Source: Clostridiales bacterium (GTDB lineage Bacteria; Bacillota; Clostridia; Saccharofermentanales; Saccharofermentanaceae). From it: 64,000 nucleotides of DNA. A model generated the notes under the pieces. That model saw only the letters and a list, made by a program, of their open reading frames with translations. It had not been told where the DNA came from and made no database searches. How positions within the stretch are numbered: position 1 is the stretch's first letter; each line of letters opens with the position of its first letter. Shown piece by piece: positions 1 to 9,208 of this stretch. The stretch is taken from contig JAFWMQ010000005.1 in assembly GCA_017510605.1 (NCBI GenBank), positions 124,001 to 188,000 on the forward strand, written 5' to 3'. A program made the translations under genes and the position numbers.

Positions 1-635
1 TTATTAACTTCCGATTGCATCTGAAGCAGCGCATTTACGTCACAGATAGGCTTTACGCTTTCCATCGGATTTACACCGTTCTTACGGCGCTCAAGCATTG
101 CTTTCTCATCTTTTGCAGACGGATAGCCCATGGAGATCCTTACCATAAATCTGTCTATCTGGGAATCCGGGAGAAGTGAGGTTCCCGATGCCCCTGTCGG
201 GTTCTGTGTCGCGAAAACAATGAACGGTTTTGGCAGCATATAAGTTGTTCCGTCCACCGTAACGCTGCTCTCTTCCATCGCCTCAAGAAGCGCTGACTGC
301 GTACGCGAAGAAGCGCGGTTCAATTCGTCAGCAAGAAACAGATTGTGGAAGATCGCACCGGGCTGATACTTCATCGAATCGGTATTCTTGTCATACATCG
401 AAAAACCCGTGATGTCCGACGGCAATACGTCCGGCGTGAACTGTACTCTTCCGAAGTTAAGCCCCATGGTCTTGGAGAAAGCAAGCGCCATCGTCGTCTT
501 ACCGACGCCCGGCACATCCTCTATAAGTATGTGTCCGCCTGCAAGTATAGCCGTCAGCGTCTGCGCGATCACATAATCTTTACCGCAGATTACCTTCTTA
601 ACCTCATGGATTATACCTTCACTCACGTTACCCAT
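1..635 (-). CDS. MoxR-family AAA+ ATPase, 3' end beyond window
   Basis: The start codon is at 633-635 on the minus strand and the frame is open to position 1, giving about 211 N-terminal residues. A Walker A motif (EDVPGVGKTT) lies near residue 40. Further on are the MoxR-type segments VQFTPDVLPSDITG, a Walker B-like FLADELNRA, and ATQNP (sensor 1). MoxR ATPases are hexameric chaperones that usually act with a DUF58/VWA partner on metal loading or envelope protein maturation. The partner would lie to the left, outside the window. The family is clear; the specific role is not. Confidence 0.9.
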   Translation of the reverse strand, partial: MGNVSEGIIHEVKKVICGKDYVIAQTLTAILAGGHILIEDVPGVGKTTMALAFSKTMGLNFGRVQFTPDVLPSDITGFSMYDKNTDSMKYQPGAIFHNLFLADELNRASSRTQSALLEAMEESSVTVDGTTYMLPKPFIVFATQNPTGASGTSLLPDSQIDRFMVRISMGYPSAKDEKAMLERRKNGVNPMESVKPICDVNALLQMQSEVN

Positions 636-789
636 ATTGTTAACCCCCAATGATCTTCTCCGAAGAGCACTATACGAGTATAGCAATATAAATATATATA
701 TGTAGGCGAAAAATGAAAGAATATATGTGATTGTAATATAGCAGGGGAAATGGAAGCCACACCACCGTATTCCTGAAGACCGGTGATTA

Positions 790-922
790 ATGGTCAGTTT
801 TTTGGTTATGCAATCTGGCTGTTTATGATAACCAATAAGTTGACTTTCGAGAACAATCAACTTATTGGTTATGTGATTAGCTTCAGTATGCTAACCAAAA
901 ACGAATCACAACATCTGACCAT
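790..922. repeat. Nested palindromic element, 133 bp
   Basis: The core is a perfect 16-bp inverted repeat (828-843 with 857-872, 13-nt loop). It is enclosed by TTTTTGGTTA (799-808) against TAACCAAAAA (892-901), and then by ATGGTCAG (790-797) against CTGACCAT (915-922). The whole block can fold on itself. It sits in the gap between the MoxR gene and the 3' end of the PD-(D/E)XK-like gene. It could be a MITE-like relic or a bidirectional terminator; no flanking target duplication is obvious. The rest of 636-940 shows nothing else. Confidence 0.6.
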
Positions 923-940
923 CAAGTTATATATTTTTGA

Positions 941-1732
941 TCAGCAATCAAGGGGTGGTAATAACAGTGAATCGTATATCACTGAGTTAAGTTTAGTGCG
1001 AAGAGTTCTGATATCGAATGGAACATCATCCTTACTGTAGGTGTAGAAAACATCAAGTTCCGGGAGCAGTCCGGCTCCGGAATAGTTGTTGTATTTCGTT
1101 GCGGTTATGCGGTTGTAGTCGGCGGCATTCTTCATTCCGAAATGTTCGTGGAACTTGCACAGATCAAGTTCCTTGATCAGGATTACAAAATCGGAATAGA
1201 TTGGCTTATTCAGTCCCTTAAGCCAAATTTCCGGTTCATACTTAAAAGGAATCCCGTTCTCAGTATAAAACGTTGCGATCGAGACTTCTGCAGCAGATCT
1301 GTAGTATGTTCCATTATAGAAAAATGTTTTGTTCTCTCGGTAATTCGGGTTGGCATCATTTTTTAGGCTATTGAAAAAGTTTCCGTCCAATATCACGGCA
1401 TCATCAGCACTTCTATACATGCGTCTTATGATCTTTCTCGGGTTGATATCAGGAGGAGGCGGACCCTTGAAGTAACAGTTCCAGATACCTTCAAGCCTTG
1501 TCAGTTCGCGCTGGATATCGTCTCTTAACAACAATCTGTTCTGAATATTGATTCCGGATTTACTGTCTACCAAATAGGTTCCTCCGGAACTTACGGTGAA
1601 AACATCTTTTTTCTCTCCGTGAATTGTCCGCTTCGTTTTTGTAACCTCAGGAAACATGGCAAGCTGTTGCTTGAGAAAATTGATTTTCAAGGCAAGGTAT
1701 TCTTTCGGGATGTATGGTTCAAGTATCTGCAT
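941..1732 (-). CDS. PD-(D/E)XK-like hypothetical protein (paralogue of 41309-42112)
   Basis: 263 aa. The N-terminal half is basic and helical. The C-terminal half has a nuclease-like core: Y-R-S-A-A-E helix, then NGIPFKYE, IYSDF and HEHFGM. This resembles the E / (P)D / (D/E)xK arrangement of PD-(D/E)XK proteins, but the usual lysine position is occupied by His. The protein at 41309-42112 has the same order (KSKNE, MGIPFKYE, INPDY, LEVLGM), so the two are distant paralogues. The start lacks a Shine-Dalgarno sequence: TATAAT (1739-1744), six nucleotides, then ATG, suggesting a leaderless mRNA. The function is unknown; nuclease activity is an inference from motif order. Confidence 0.75.
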   Translation of the reverse strand: MQILEPYIPKEYLALKINFLKQQLAMFPEVTKTKRTIHGEKKDVFTVSSGGTYLVDSKSGINIQNRLLLRDDIQRELTRLEGIWNCYFKGPPPPDINPRKIIRRMYRSADDAVILDGNFFNSLKNDANPNYRENKTFFYNGTYYRSAAEVSIATFYTENGIPFKYEPEIWLKGLNKPIYSDFVILIKELDLCKFHEHFGMKNAADYNRITATKYNNYSGAGLLPELDVFYTYSKDDVPFDIRTLRTKLNSVIYDSLLLPPLDC

Positions 1733-1738
1733 AGTCAG

Positions 1739-1744
1739 ATTATA
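1739..1744 (-). promoter_or_regulatory. -10 box of a probable leaderless mRNA
   Basis: TATAAT is followed by exactly six nucleotides and then the ATG at 1732, so transcription would start at or next to the start codon. There is no good -35 box; the arm of the 1748-1801 inverted repeat occupies the spacer region. Confidence 0.55.
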
Positions 1745-1747
1745 ACC

Positions 1748-1801
1748 TCTCTGTTTGTCGGTTTTTCACGACAAAATCCGACAAAATCCGACAAACAGAG
1801 A
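1748..1801. promoter_or_regulatory. 14-bp perfect inverted repeat, possible operator
   Basis: TCTCTGTTTGTCGG (1748-1761) and CCGACAAACAGAGA (1788-1801) are exact reverse complements. Between them ATCCGACAAA-type words are reiterated. The left arm lies immediately upstream of the -10 box at 1739-1744, so a protein bound here would cover the promoter of the PD-(D/E)XK-like gene. An operator role is an inference. Confidence 0.5.
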
Positions 1802-1846
1802 AGTGATCCTTACCCTTAAAGCTGAGTATTGCAGTTCGCTATCTTT

Positions 1847-1935
1847 CCGACTTTTCGTGTTGAAAAACTCGGCAGAAAAGTCGGATTTCCTGATTTCCGA
1901 CTATTTGTCCGACTTTCCAAAGCGTATTAGTCGGA
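1847..1935. repeat. Three-hairpin CCGAC/GTCGG element, copy A
   Basis: This is one of three 89-nt copies (others at 21728-21816 and 51053-51141). Three consecutive hairpins use CCGAC/GTCGG stems: CCGACTTTTC...CTCGG, AAAAGTCGGA...TCCGACT, and GTCCGACT...AGTCGGA. The offsets of the stems (0, 33 and 83 nt) are the same in all copies although the loops differ. An extra GTCGGA follows at 1941-1946. It lies between the PD-(D/E)XK-like gene and the end of araD. Confidence 0.8.
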
Positions 1936-1998
1936 AAAAAGTCGGATTAATCCAAGCAGGGGTTCCTTTCTATATATGCAGCCCGAAAAACCGGAGCA

Positions 1999-2038
1999 AA
2001 GTAAGAACCCGCTGCATTTCTGCAACGGGTACTTACTT
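1999..2038. terminator. Strong hairpin, candidate terminator of the araD operon
   Basis: AAGTAAG-A-ACCCGCTGCA, loop TTTC, TGCAACGGGT-A-CTTACTT: about 17 base pairs with small mismatches. A second smaller hairpin, GCCCGG (2084-2089) with CCGGGC (2104-2109), lies directly after the araD stop. T-tracts on the minus strand are poor, so termination efficiency is uncertain. Confidence 0.5.
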
Positions 2039-2116
2039 GAACAAGAAGCAAACAATACGAAATTGTTTTTAACGAATAAATTTGCCCGGACACCGAAAAT
2101 CAGCCGGGCTCATGCC

Positions 2117-2806
2117 TTACCCCTGGCCATAATAGGCGTTGGCGCCGTGCTTGCGCAGATAATGCTTGTCGAGCAGCGTCTGCTGCATGCGGCCGGCATC
2201 GGGATTCAGCATCAGGGCGTGGAAATCCATGAATGCGACTTCTTCCATAACGACTGCATTATGTACTGCGTTGAAAGGATCTGTTCCCCATGTGAAAGGA
2301 CCATGCGAGAAGACGTTTACGGCAGGAATTGCGTCCGGATCTTTACCGGCAAAAGTCTCAACGATTACGTTGCCGGTTTCCTTCTCATATTCGCCATGGA
2401 TCTCTTCGTCTGTCATAGGACGTGTGCAGGGAATATCACCGTAGAAATAGTCTCCCTGTGTCGTTCCCATGGCGGGAATGGCGCGGCCTGCCTGTGCAAA
2501 ACTTACTGCCCAACGTGAGTGTGTGTGAACGACACCGCCGATATTCGGGAAAGCTTTGTAGAGGACTACGTGCGTGGGTGTGTCGGAAGAAGGCTTCCAC
2601 TTGCCCTCAACGACTTTGCCGTCAAGGTCGACGACTACCATATCTTCTGCCTTCATGACATCGTATTCGACGCCGGAAGGCTTGATAACAACAAGACCTG
2701 ACTCGCGGTCGATACCGCTGACATTACCCCATGTAAAGGTAACGAGTCCGTATTTGGGAAGGAGGAGATTTGCCTCTAAGACTTTTGCCTTAAGTTCTTC
2801 TAACAT
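2117..2806 (-). CDS. araD: L-ribulose-5-phosphate 4-epimerase
   Basis: 229 aa, the normal length for this class-II aldolase family enzyme, which interconverts L-ribulose-5-phosphate and D-xylulose-5-phosphate. Visible signatures are GNVSGID and KPSGVEYD near the N-terminus, the zinc ligands HTHS (near residue 95), the strongly conserved TTQGDYFYG, a third His in FSHGPF, and the C-terminal [14 protein letters not shown]. Its ATG overlaps the stop codon of the upstream kinase (TGATG), with a GGAGG inside the kinase end, so translation is probably coupled. It is the last gene of the sugar uptake operon. Arabinose isomerase (araA) is absent from the window. Confidence 0.95.
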   Translation of the reverse strand: MLEELKAKVLEANLLLPKYGLVTFTWGNVSGIDRESGLVVIKPSGVEYDVMKAEDMVVVDLDGKVVEGKWKPSSDTPTHVVLYKAFPNIGGVVHTHSRWAVSFAQAGRAIPAMGTTQGDYFYGDIPCTRPMTDEEIHGEYEKETGNVIVETFAGKDPDAIPAVNVFSHGPFTWGTDPFNAVHNAVVMEEVAFMDFHALMLNPDAGRMQQTLLDKHYLRKHGANAYYGQG

Positions 2807-4359
2807 CAGATTACCTCCGTAGCTGTCTTTTCCATGGGAAGTGCATTCTTATACTTGGAAAGGAATGCTGCAAAGCCTTCTACGTCGGCAGGTTCTGCCA
2901 TTACGCTTACGCTCTTGGCGCCTGCGAAAACCTTGTTGTCGAGGAAGTCGGGAAGTGTCTCGCCCTCTTCTTTCTGGATCATGTAGGATACGAGAAGAGC
3001 CATTCCGTAAGGTCCGCCTTCACCGGCAGTCTCCATAACGGATACCGGAGCTGCGACAGCTGCGCTGAGCATGCGCTGGCCGACCTCGGGCGTCTTGAAG
3101 AAACCGCCGTGACCGTAGAGCTTGTCGATGCGGACATTTTCGGTGCCCTGAAGGATATCCATTCCGATCTTCAAAGTAGCAAGAGCGGAGAGAAGATGTG
3201 TTCTCATGAAGTTAGCGAGAGTGAAGGAACAGTCTGGTGTCCTTGCGAAAAGAGGACGGCCTTCGTCAAGATCAGTTACGCCTTCGCCTGAAAAGTAGTT
3301 GTAAGATAAGAGACCGCCGCAGTCGGGATCGCCTTTCAAAGCGACCTGGAACAACTTTGTATACAGATCGTTTTTGGATATTTCCACACCGAATAACTTT
3401 GCGAACTCATCGAAAAGATTGACCCATGCGTTGATATCTGATGTGCAGTTATTGCAGTGGACCATTGCGACGGGTGCGCCTGCAGGGGTCGTGACCATAT
3501 CGATCTCACGGTGAACACCGAGATCGTGATCGACGACTACCATTGCAAAATCGGATGTGCCTGCGCTGACGTTACCTGTGTAAACGCGGACGGAATTGGT
3601 TGCGACCATACCTGTTCCTGCGTCACCTTCACAAGGTGCGATCGGAATGCCTGTAGCAAGGTCTCCATCGGGATCCAGGAACTTAGCGCCTTCTTCGGTA
3701 AGAGTGCCTGCATTCTCGCCGGCGGATAAAACCTTAGGAAGAATGGAAAGCAGGTCGCCGCCTGTGAGTTCATTGAACTTGGCGACCATGGCCTGATCGT
3801 AATCGCAGGTCTTGCTGTCGATAGGGAACATGCCGGATGCTTCGCCGACACCCATGACCTTGAGGCCTGTAAGACGCCAGTGGATATAGCCTGCAAGCGT
3901 TGTAAGGTAATCAATATCACCTACATGGGATTCGTTATTCAGGATAGCCTGATAGTAGTGTGCGATGCTCCAGCGCTGCGGGATATTAAAGCCTAAAACT
4001 TCAGTAAGTTTCTCTGCAGCTTCACCGGTGATGGTATTGCGCCATGTGCGGAATCCGGCGAGCTGATTGCCGTCCTTATCAAAGGGAAGGTAACCGTGCA
4101 TCATTGCAGAGATGCCGATGCCGCCGACCTCAGTTAATGTTACGCCGAACTTGGACTGGACATCAGCCTTGAGTGCTTTATAGCAAGCCTGAATTCCTGA
4201 GTGGATCATGTCGGACGAATATGTCCAGATACCGTTCTCGAATTGATTTTCCCATTCGAAATCACCTTGCGCTACCGGAAGATGATCCTTATCGATAAGT
4301 ACTGCCTTGATACGTGTGGAACCCAGTTCGATTCCCAATGCTGTTGTCTTAAGATCCAC
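2806..4359 (-). CDS. FGGY-family carbohydrate kinase (probable ribulokinase)
   Basis: 517 aa, two-domain FGGY kinase of the ASKHA fold. The N-terminal phosphate-1 segment is [17 protein letters not shown]. The Firmicutes subgroup motif [13 protein letters not shown] follows, with [12 protein letters not shown] and a C-terminal adenosine-binding region ([15 protein letters not shown]). It starts at GTG, seven nucleotides after AAGGAGG. Being paired with araD and an AraR-like regulator points to L-ribulose as substrate, but members of this subgroup are also annotated as xylulokinases. The call as ribulokinase is from context. Confidence 0.88.
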   Translation of the reverse strand: MDLKTTALGIELGSTRIKAVLIDKDHLPVAQGDFEWENQFENGIWTYSSDMIHSGIQACYKALKADVQSKFGVTLTEVGGIGISAMMHGYLPFDKDGNQLAGFRTWRNTITGEAAEKLTEVLGFNIPQRWSIAHYYQAILNNESHVGDIDYLTTLAGYIHWRLTGLKVMGVGEASGMFPIDSKTCDYDQAMVAKFNELTGGDLLSILPKVLSAGENAGTLTEEGAKFLDPDGDLATGIPIAPCEGDAGTGMVATNSVRVYTGNVSAGTSDFAMVVVDHDLGVHREIDMVTTPAGAPVAMVHCNNCTSDINAWVNLFDEFAKLFGVEISKNDLYTKLFQVALKGDPDCGGLLSYNYFSGEGVTDLDEGRPLFARTPDCSFTLANFMRTHLLSALATLKIGMDILQGTENVRIDKLYGHGGFFKTPEVGQRMLSAAVAAPVSVMETAGEGGPYGMALLVSYMIQKEEGETLPDFLDNKVFAGAKSVSVMAEPADVEGFAAFLSKYKNALPMEKTATEVI

Positions 4360-4380
4360 GTTAGTGCCTCCTTGTAATGT

Positions 4381-5430
4381 TTACTTTTTATTGTTCTTAC
4401 GTGCAAGTATAACACTCTGAACAAGGAGGAAGATGCAAAGCATTACACCTACGGTAATGTTTGTCCACCAAGCATCTTCGAGACCGAGCGAAGTAACGAT
4501 CATCTTGATCGTTGAAAGTGAGAGAACACCGAAAAGCGTTCCGGCAATATTTCCTACACCGCCTGAGAGCAATGTGCCTCCGATGATGGAAGATGCGATC
4601 GCGTTCATCTCGGCGCCCTGTGCATGCAGAGGGGAACCGGAGCATGCGTGCAGGAAGAAGAGATAACCGCCGATTCCTGCGCAAAGGCCGCAGAGAACGT
4701 GTGCGAGGAACTTTGTGAGCTTAACGTTGATACCGAGCATGTTAGCGCTCTGGTTGTTACCGCCTACTGCGTAGAAATTACGGCCGAGCTTGGTCCATCT
4801 GAGCAGGCAGAAAAGAACGACAACGACGATGAGCGCAACGATGACACCGACTTCGACATATGCGGGAACATAGATTCCTTTTTTATTTACTGAACCTAAG
4901 AAGGGAATAGTGATCTCAGTTCTGCACAGCTTGACGAATGGTTCGTAAGTGACAGGGACACGGTCGCTGCACACTATCGTGGTCATACCTTTCGCGAAAA
5001 ACAAACCAGCCAATGTAACTATGAACGGCTGAAATTCCATGTAAGCTACGAGGAATCCCTGAACGATACCGAATGCGAGACCGATTCCCAGAGCGAGGAG
5101 GATCGATGTGAAGACATTACCGCCGTTCTTTTCGAGATGTACGGCGCAGGCCATGCAGACGAGGGATGTTACCTGTCCGACTGAGATATCGATACCGCCT
5201 GTGATCATGACGAGAGTCATACCGCATGACAGAACGAGGAGCGAAGCGTTCTCATTTAAGATGTTGAAGAACATCTGCGGCTTGGTAAATCCTTTCTTGA
5301 GGAAAAGGACCGCGCATATGTACATTACTATGAATACAGCGATAGTTATGATGAGAAGAAGATTTGTATCCGTTAAGGAAGCACGTCTTTTAAGTTTGTT
5401 GCTTCCCAATGCATTTGTATTTACTGACAT
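4381..5430 (-). CDS. yjfF: Sugar ABC transporter permease, YjfF-like
   Basis: 349 aa hydrophobic protein of the RbsC/BPD_transp_2 family with about eight to ten membrane segments. It carries the family patterns GMTLVMITGGIDISVGQV near residue 75 and AVGGNNQSANMLGI in the cytoplasmic coupling region, followed by ASSIIGGTLLSGGVGNI. The ATG follows AAAGGAG and lies one nucleotide after the TGA of the preceding permease. Gene order SBP-ATPase-permease-permease is the same as in E. coli ytfQ-ytfR-ytfT-yjfF (galactofuranose uptake). Context suggests a pentose here. Confidence 0.88.
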   Translation of the reverse strand: MSVNTNALGSNKLKRRASLTDTNLLLIITIAVFIVMYICAVLFLKKGFTKPQMFFNILNENASLLVLSCGMTLVMITGGIDISVGQVTSLVCMACAVHLEKNGGNVFTSILLALGIGLAFGIVQGFLVAYMEFQPFIVTLAGLFFAKGMTTIVCSDRVPVTYEPFVKLCRTEITIPFLGSVNKKGIYVPAYVEVGVIVALIVVVVLFCLLRWTKLGRNFYAVGGNNQSANMLGINVKLTKFLAHVLCGLCAGIGGYLFFLHACSGSPLHAQGAEMNAIASSIIGGTLLSGGVGNIAGTLFGVLSLSTIKMIVTSLGLEDAWWTNITVGVMLCIFLLVQSVILARKNNKK

Positions 5431-5431
5431 A

Positions 5432-6559
5432 TCAAGCTTTCTCCTTTCCTACTGCAGCCTCAGCTTTCGCTGCTTCTCTCTTGTTCTTAAAATCTTCGAT
5501 GAGTTTACGAACGAAAGGAGAAGAGATGATTATGAGGAGGATTACAACTACAGCTTTGTAAGCGGAAATTGAACTTGAGTCGATCTCCTTGAACTTGTAA
5601 AGCGTTGTTGTAAGGAACTGGATAACATATGCGCCCAGAACGGAAGATGTAAGATTGAACTTACCGCCGCCTAAGTTGTTACCGCCTAAAGCGACTGCGA
5701 GGATCGCGTCCATTTCGATGTTGTTTGCGATAACTGAATATGTGATGGATGAAGTTCTTGATACCTTGATGAAGCCGCAGACTGCAACGCATACACCGAG
5801 GATCACGAATGTTAAGAGCTTGATCATTTTCGGGTTGATACCGTTAAGTCTTGAGGACGAAGCATTGATACCTACCGACTGGGAATAAAGTCTTAAGTTA
5901 GTAAACTTTAAAACAAGCGCGATCACTATAATACAGAATATCGTAATGAATACCGGAGTCGGAACGGGGATTCCCGGAATGAAGTTTCCGAAGTAACCGA
6001 AACGCTTGTCGTTGATCGAGATGTTGTCGTTGTTGTTGATCCATGCAGCGATCGAACGTCCTGCAGTGAAGAGGATGAGCGTTGCTACCATCGGCTGGAT
6101 CTTGAAGAATGCAACGAGCGCACCGTTAAATGCTCCGAAAAGCGCTGATACTACAACGCATAAAAGGAAAGAGACGATGATCATGCCTGCGAACTGTGAG
6201 CCGGGGATGTCAGGAGCATAACCCTTAACGATCCTTAATACCGTTGAGCCTGCGATTGCGATCGTAGCACCGACGGAAATATCCTGACCGCCGGAAGCTG
6301 ATGTAACGAGTGTCATTCCGATCGCGAGGATAACAAGTTCGGATGCGTTATCGATGATCGTGATGAGGTTGCCCGACAATATCAGGTTTCCTGTGCTGCT
6401 TGGTTCTAATGCGATCTTAAAAAAGCCCGGATCTGAAATAAGGTTGAAGATTACCAGGAGTGTAAGGGCTACGATCGGAATAAACAGCTGGTTGCGGATT
6501 ATCTTGCCGAAGAACTCTCCTGCTGAGCCTTTTGATTGTACCTTAGTATCGGTTGTCAT
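5432..6559 (-). CDS. ytfT: Sugar ABC transporter permease, YtfT-like
   Basis: 375 aa membrane protein of the same RbsC family, with the conserved GMTLVTSASGGQDISVGATIA and the coupling motif SVGINASSSRLNGINPKMIK, then AVALGGNNLGGGKFNL. The N-terminal 25 residues and a Lys/Ala/Glu-rich C-terminal tail are cytoplasmic. It overlaps the stop of the ATPase gene by four nucleotides (ATGA). With YjfF it would form the heterodimeric membrane channel. Confidence 0.88.
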   Translation of the reverse strand: MTTDTKVQSKGSAGEFFGKIIRNQLFIPIVALTLLVIFNLISDPGFFKIALEPSSTGNLILSGNLITIIDNASELVILAIGMTLVTSASGGQDISVGATIAIAGSTVLRIVKGYAPDIPGSQFAGMIIVSFLLCVVVSALFGAFNGALVAFFKIQPMVATLILFTAGRSIAAWINNNDNISINDKRFGYFGNFIPGIPVPTPVFITIFCIIVIALVLKFTNLRLYSQSVGINASSSRLNGINPKMIKLLTFVILGVCVAVCGFIKVSRTSSITYSVIANNIEMDAILAVALGGNNLGGGKFNLTSSVLGAYVIQFLTTTLYKFKEIDSSSISAYKAVVVILLIIISSPFVRKLIEDFKNKREAAKAEAAVGKEKA

Positions 6560-8067
6560 TTGGATTCACCTCCGGCAATCGTTGCCATGATCTTATTCTG
6601 GTTGAGATCATCTCCCTTGAGTTCGCCGACGACCTTGCCGTCACGCATGACAACAAGACGCGAGCATGTACGGATCATCTCATCGATTTCGGAGGAAATA
6701 AACGTGATACTCTTTCCTTCCGAAGCGAGTTTCAATACGAGTTTCTGGATCTCGACTTTTGTTCCTACATCGATGCCTCTCGTAGGTTCGTCGAGAATGA
6801 GATATTGAGGATTTGCAAGGAGCCATCTTGCAAGGATTACTTTCTGCTGGTTTCCGCCTGAAAGGGATTTGATCGGAGTATCCTGCGAAGCGGTCTTAAT
6901 GCTCAGAAGTTTAATGTATTCATCAGCAAATTTCTCTGCCTGAGCACGTGAGAAAGGCTTGAAGAAACCTTTCATTACCTGGAGTGCCAATATGATGTTG
7001 TCTCTTACTGAAAGGTCTCCGACGATACCGTCAAGCTTTCTGTCTTCAGGGAGATAACTGATACCATGCTTCATTGCATCGAGAGGCTTTCTGATCTTTA
7101 CCTCTTTACCGTCGATCTTTACTGTGCCTCCGGCAACTCTGTCAGCACCGAAAATAGCACGTACGCTTTCTGAACGGCCGGAACCCAGAAGACCGGTAAA
7201 GCCGTTGACTTCGCCTTTGTGTATCTCGAAATCAAACGGCTTGATACCGGTCGTTCCGGTAAGGTTAATTGCCTGATAAACGGGAACCCCGTTATAATCA
7301 ATTTTTTCAATGTCAGCATCGTTCTTGATCTCGGCCATATCATCAAAATCTTTACCGAGCATCTTGGATACGAGCTGTACTCTGGGCAGGTCTTCGATAA
7401 CGTATTCGCCTACGAGCTTACCGTCACGCAGAACGGTAATGCGGTCGCATACTTCATATACCTGCTCAAGGAAGTGTGTTACGAAAATAATACCTACACC
7501 TTTTGCTTTGAGATCGCGCATCAGGTTAAAGAGTTTCTGAACTTCCTGTTCGTCCAAAGAGGATGTAGGTTCGTCGAGGATAAGAACTTTACAGTCCATA
7601 TCCACAGCACGTGCTATTGCTACCATCTGCTGGATCGCAATGGAGCAGTTGCCGAGCTGTTCAGTAGGAAGAGCAGGTATACCTAATTCATCAAGGAGTT
7701 TGCCTGCAGAACTGTTTATCTTGTTCCAGTTTGTGAAAGGACCGCTTGTACGGCCGATGTACATATTCTCAGCTACCGTAAGGTTAGGGCAGAGAGTAAT
7801 CTCCTGATAAACCGTTGCGATACCTTTATTCTGTGCATCCTGAGGTGATTTGATGTGTACGGGCTGACCTGACAGCGTTACATCGCCTCCGTCTTTTGGA
7901 TATACGCCGGTCAACACTTTGATAAGTGTTGATTTACCTGCACCGTTCTCGCCCATCAGAGCATGGATTTCGCCTTCTCTTAATGTGAAATCAACGTTCT
8001 CAAGAGCGCGCACGCCCGGGAAAAATTTACATATCCCACGCATTTCCAAAACTGCGCTATCCTTCAT
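6556..8067 (-). CDS. Sugar ABC transporter ATP-binding protein, YtfR/RbsA-like
   Basis: 503 aa with two tandem nucleotide-binding domains, typical of carbohydrate importers of the RbsA class. Domain 1 has Walker A GENGAGKST and Walker B LILDEPTSSLD. Domain 2 has the degenerate Walker A seen in this class (GLLGSGRSE), signature LSGGNQQK and Walker B LILDEPTRGID. I chose ATG at 8067 (MKDSAVLEM) because AGGAGGAAC lies directly before it; the open frame continues 21 codons upstream, but that extension is made by the hairpin at 8097-8129. Confidence 0.92.
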   Translation of the reverse strand: MKDSAVLEMRGICKFFPGVRALENVDFTLREGEIHALMGENGAGKSTLIKVLTGVYPKDGGDVTLSGQPVHIKSPQDAQNKGIATVYQEITLCPNLTVAENMYIGRTSGPFTNWNKINSSAGKLLDELGIPALPTEQLGNCSIAIQQMVAIARAVDMDCKVLILDEPTSSLDEQEVQKLFNLMRDLKAKGVGIIFVTHFLEQVYEVCDRITVLRDGKLVGEYVIEDLPRVQLVSKMLGKDFDDMAEIKNDADIEKIDYNGVPVYQAINLTGTTGIKPFDFEIHKGEVNGFTGLLGSGRSESVRAIFGADRVAGGTVKIDGKEVKIRKPLDAMKHGISYLPEDRKLDGIVGDLSVRDNIILALQVMKGFFKPFSRAQAEKFADEYIKLLSIKTASQDTPIKSLSGGNQQKVILARWLLANPQYLILDEPTRGIDVGTKVEIQKLVLKLASEGKSITFISSEIDEMIRTCSRLVVMRDGKVVGELKGDDLNQNKIMATIAGGESK

Positions 8068-8096
8068 GATGTTCCTCCTCCTGTTCAAAGAAAGAA

Positions 8097-8129
8097 TGTG
8101 CGATGCGATGAGACGCATCGCATCGCACA
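8097..8129. promoter_or_regulatory. 14-bp intercistronic hairpin between binding-protein and ATPase genes
   Basis: TGTGCGATGCGATG and CATCGCATCGCACA are perfect inverted repeats with a 5-nt loop. On the minus strand it follows the binding-protein gene and is followed by TTCTTTCTTTG, so it could be a leaky terminator or a 3' exonuclease block. Such hairpins often give excess binding protein over membrane components; that role is inferred here. Confidence 0.7.
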
Positions 8130-8176
8130 CTCAATTGTTAGCTAAATACTCTAATTACTAAGTAAAAGACTGACTA

Positions 8177-9208
8177 TCAGATACCGTAGTTAGCAACGTC
8201 ATCAGCTGTGATTGTTGTAGCGTCGAAGCCCTTCTCTTCCATGATAACTACCTTCTGGGAAGCACCATTCTTGATGATGTTGTCGATGTAGGAAGCCTGG
8301 AAAGGATTGCACTGACCATCATAGTTCCAGTTGCCTGCGAGGAGTTCTTCAAGAGCCCATGTGTTGCAGTCGAAACCGATAACGATAACGTCCTTGCCTA
8401 CGCCGTGAGAGATGTTTGCCTTATCAAGAGCTGCAACAGCACCCTTAGCCATGTTGTCGTTCTCTGCATAGATTACGTTGAATGTCTCGCCGGAATCGAT
8501 GACTGCCTGAACGATCTGCTGAGCTGTCTCTTCAGACCACTCTGCTGTCTGCTGCTTAACGATGCTCCAGTTAGCCTCTGCAGCTACCTTTGTATCGAGA
8601 GCGCCGGAACGGCCAATCTGAGCTGATGAACCCATAACGCCCTGGATGTGTACGATCTTGTATTCAGAAAGGTTCTGGGAAGCGAGCCAGTCAACTGCCT
8701 GCTGACCTTCCTTAGCCATGTCGGAAACGATTGAAGCCTCATAGAGATCTTCACTTGCGTCGATTGTTCTGTCGAAAAGGATAACCTTGATGCCAGCCTT
8801 CTGAGCCTGCTCAAGAACGCCATCCCAACCTGATGTACCAGCTGCTGAGATCAAGAGATAATCTACTTCGTCCTGAATGAACTTCTGAGCTGCTGCGATC
8901 TGATCCTCGTTCTTAAGGCTGTAGAAGAAAGAAGCCTCATAGCCGTTCTCTTCTGTGAATGTAGCCTTCATGTCTCTGTCGTTAGCTGTACGATAACCGG
9001 ACTCATTAGGATCGTTGTTGATGATACCAACTTTGATGAGACCATCACCAGTATCAGCGGGAGCTGCTGTTGTAGCTGCTGCTGTCTCGTCAGGTGCCTT
9101 AGTGGTTGCCTGTGTTGTCGGATTTCCGCCGGATGTGCAGGCTGTCATACCGAATGCCATAGCTGCAACTACTGCGGAAGAAACTAACATCTTAACCAAT
9201 TTCTTCAT
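8177..9208 (-). CDS. Sugar-binding lipoprotein of ABC importer, YtfQ-like
   Basis: 343 aa after choosing ATG at 9208, preceded by AAGGAGATTAATT. A lipoprotein signal peptide ends in MTAC (Cys24), followed by a Thr/Ala-rich linker of about 30 residues that tethers the domain to the membrane. The remainder is a type-I periplasmic-binding fold (Peripla_BP_4) with KVGIINNDPNESGYR, VDYLLISAAGTSGWD and YAENDNMAKGAV, close to the pattern of galactofuranose/pentose binders. It is the first gene of the import operon and is homologous to the second binding protein at 10690-11670. Confidence 0.92.
   Translation of the reverse strand: MKKLVKMLVSSAVVAAMAFGMTACTSGGNPTTQATTKAPDETAAATTAAPADTGDGLIKVGIINNDPNESGYRTANDRDMKATFTEENGYEASFFYSLKNEDQIAAAQKFIQDEVDYLLISAAGTSGWDGVLEQAQKAGIKVILFDRTIDASEDLYEASIVSDMAKEGQQAVDWLASQNLSEYKIVHIQGVMGSSAQIGRSGALDTKVAAEANWSIVKQQTAEWSEETAQQIVQAVIDSGETFNVIYAENDNMAKGAVAALDKANISHGVGKDVIVIGFDCNTWALEELLAGNWNYDGQCNPFQASYIDNIIKNGASQKVVIMEEKGFDATTITADDVANYGI

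Noticed and set aside
8068-8130. 21-residue N-terminal extension of the sugar ABC ATPase
   Set aside because: It is encoded by the 8097-8129 hairpin and lies upstream of a perfect AGGAGG-ATG start.
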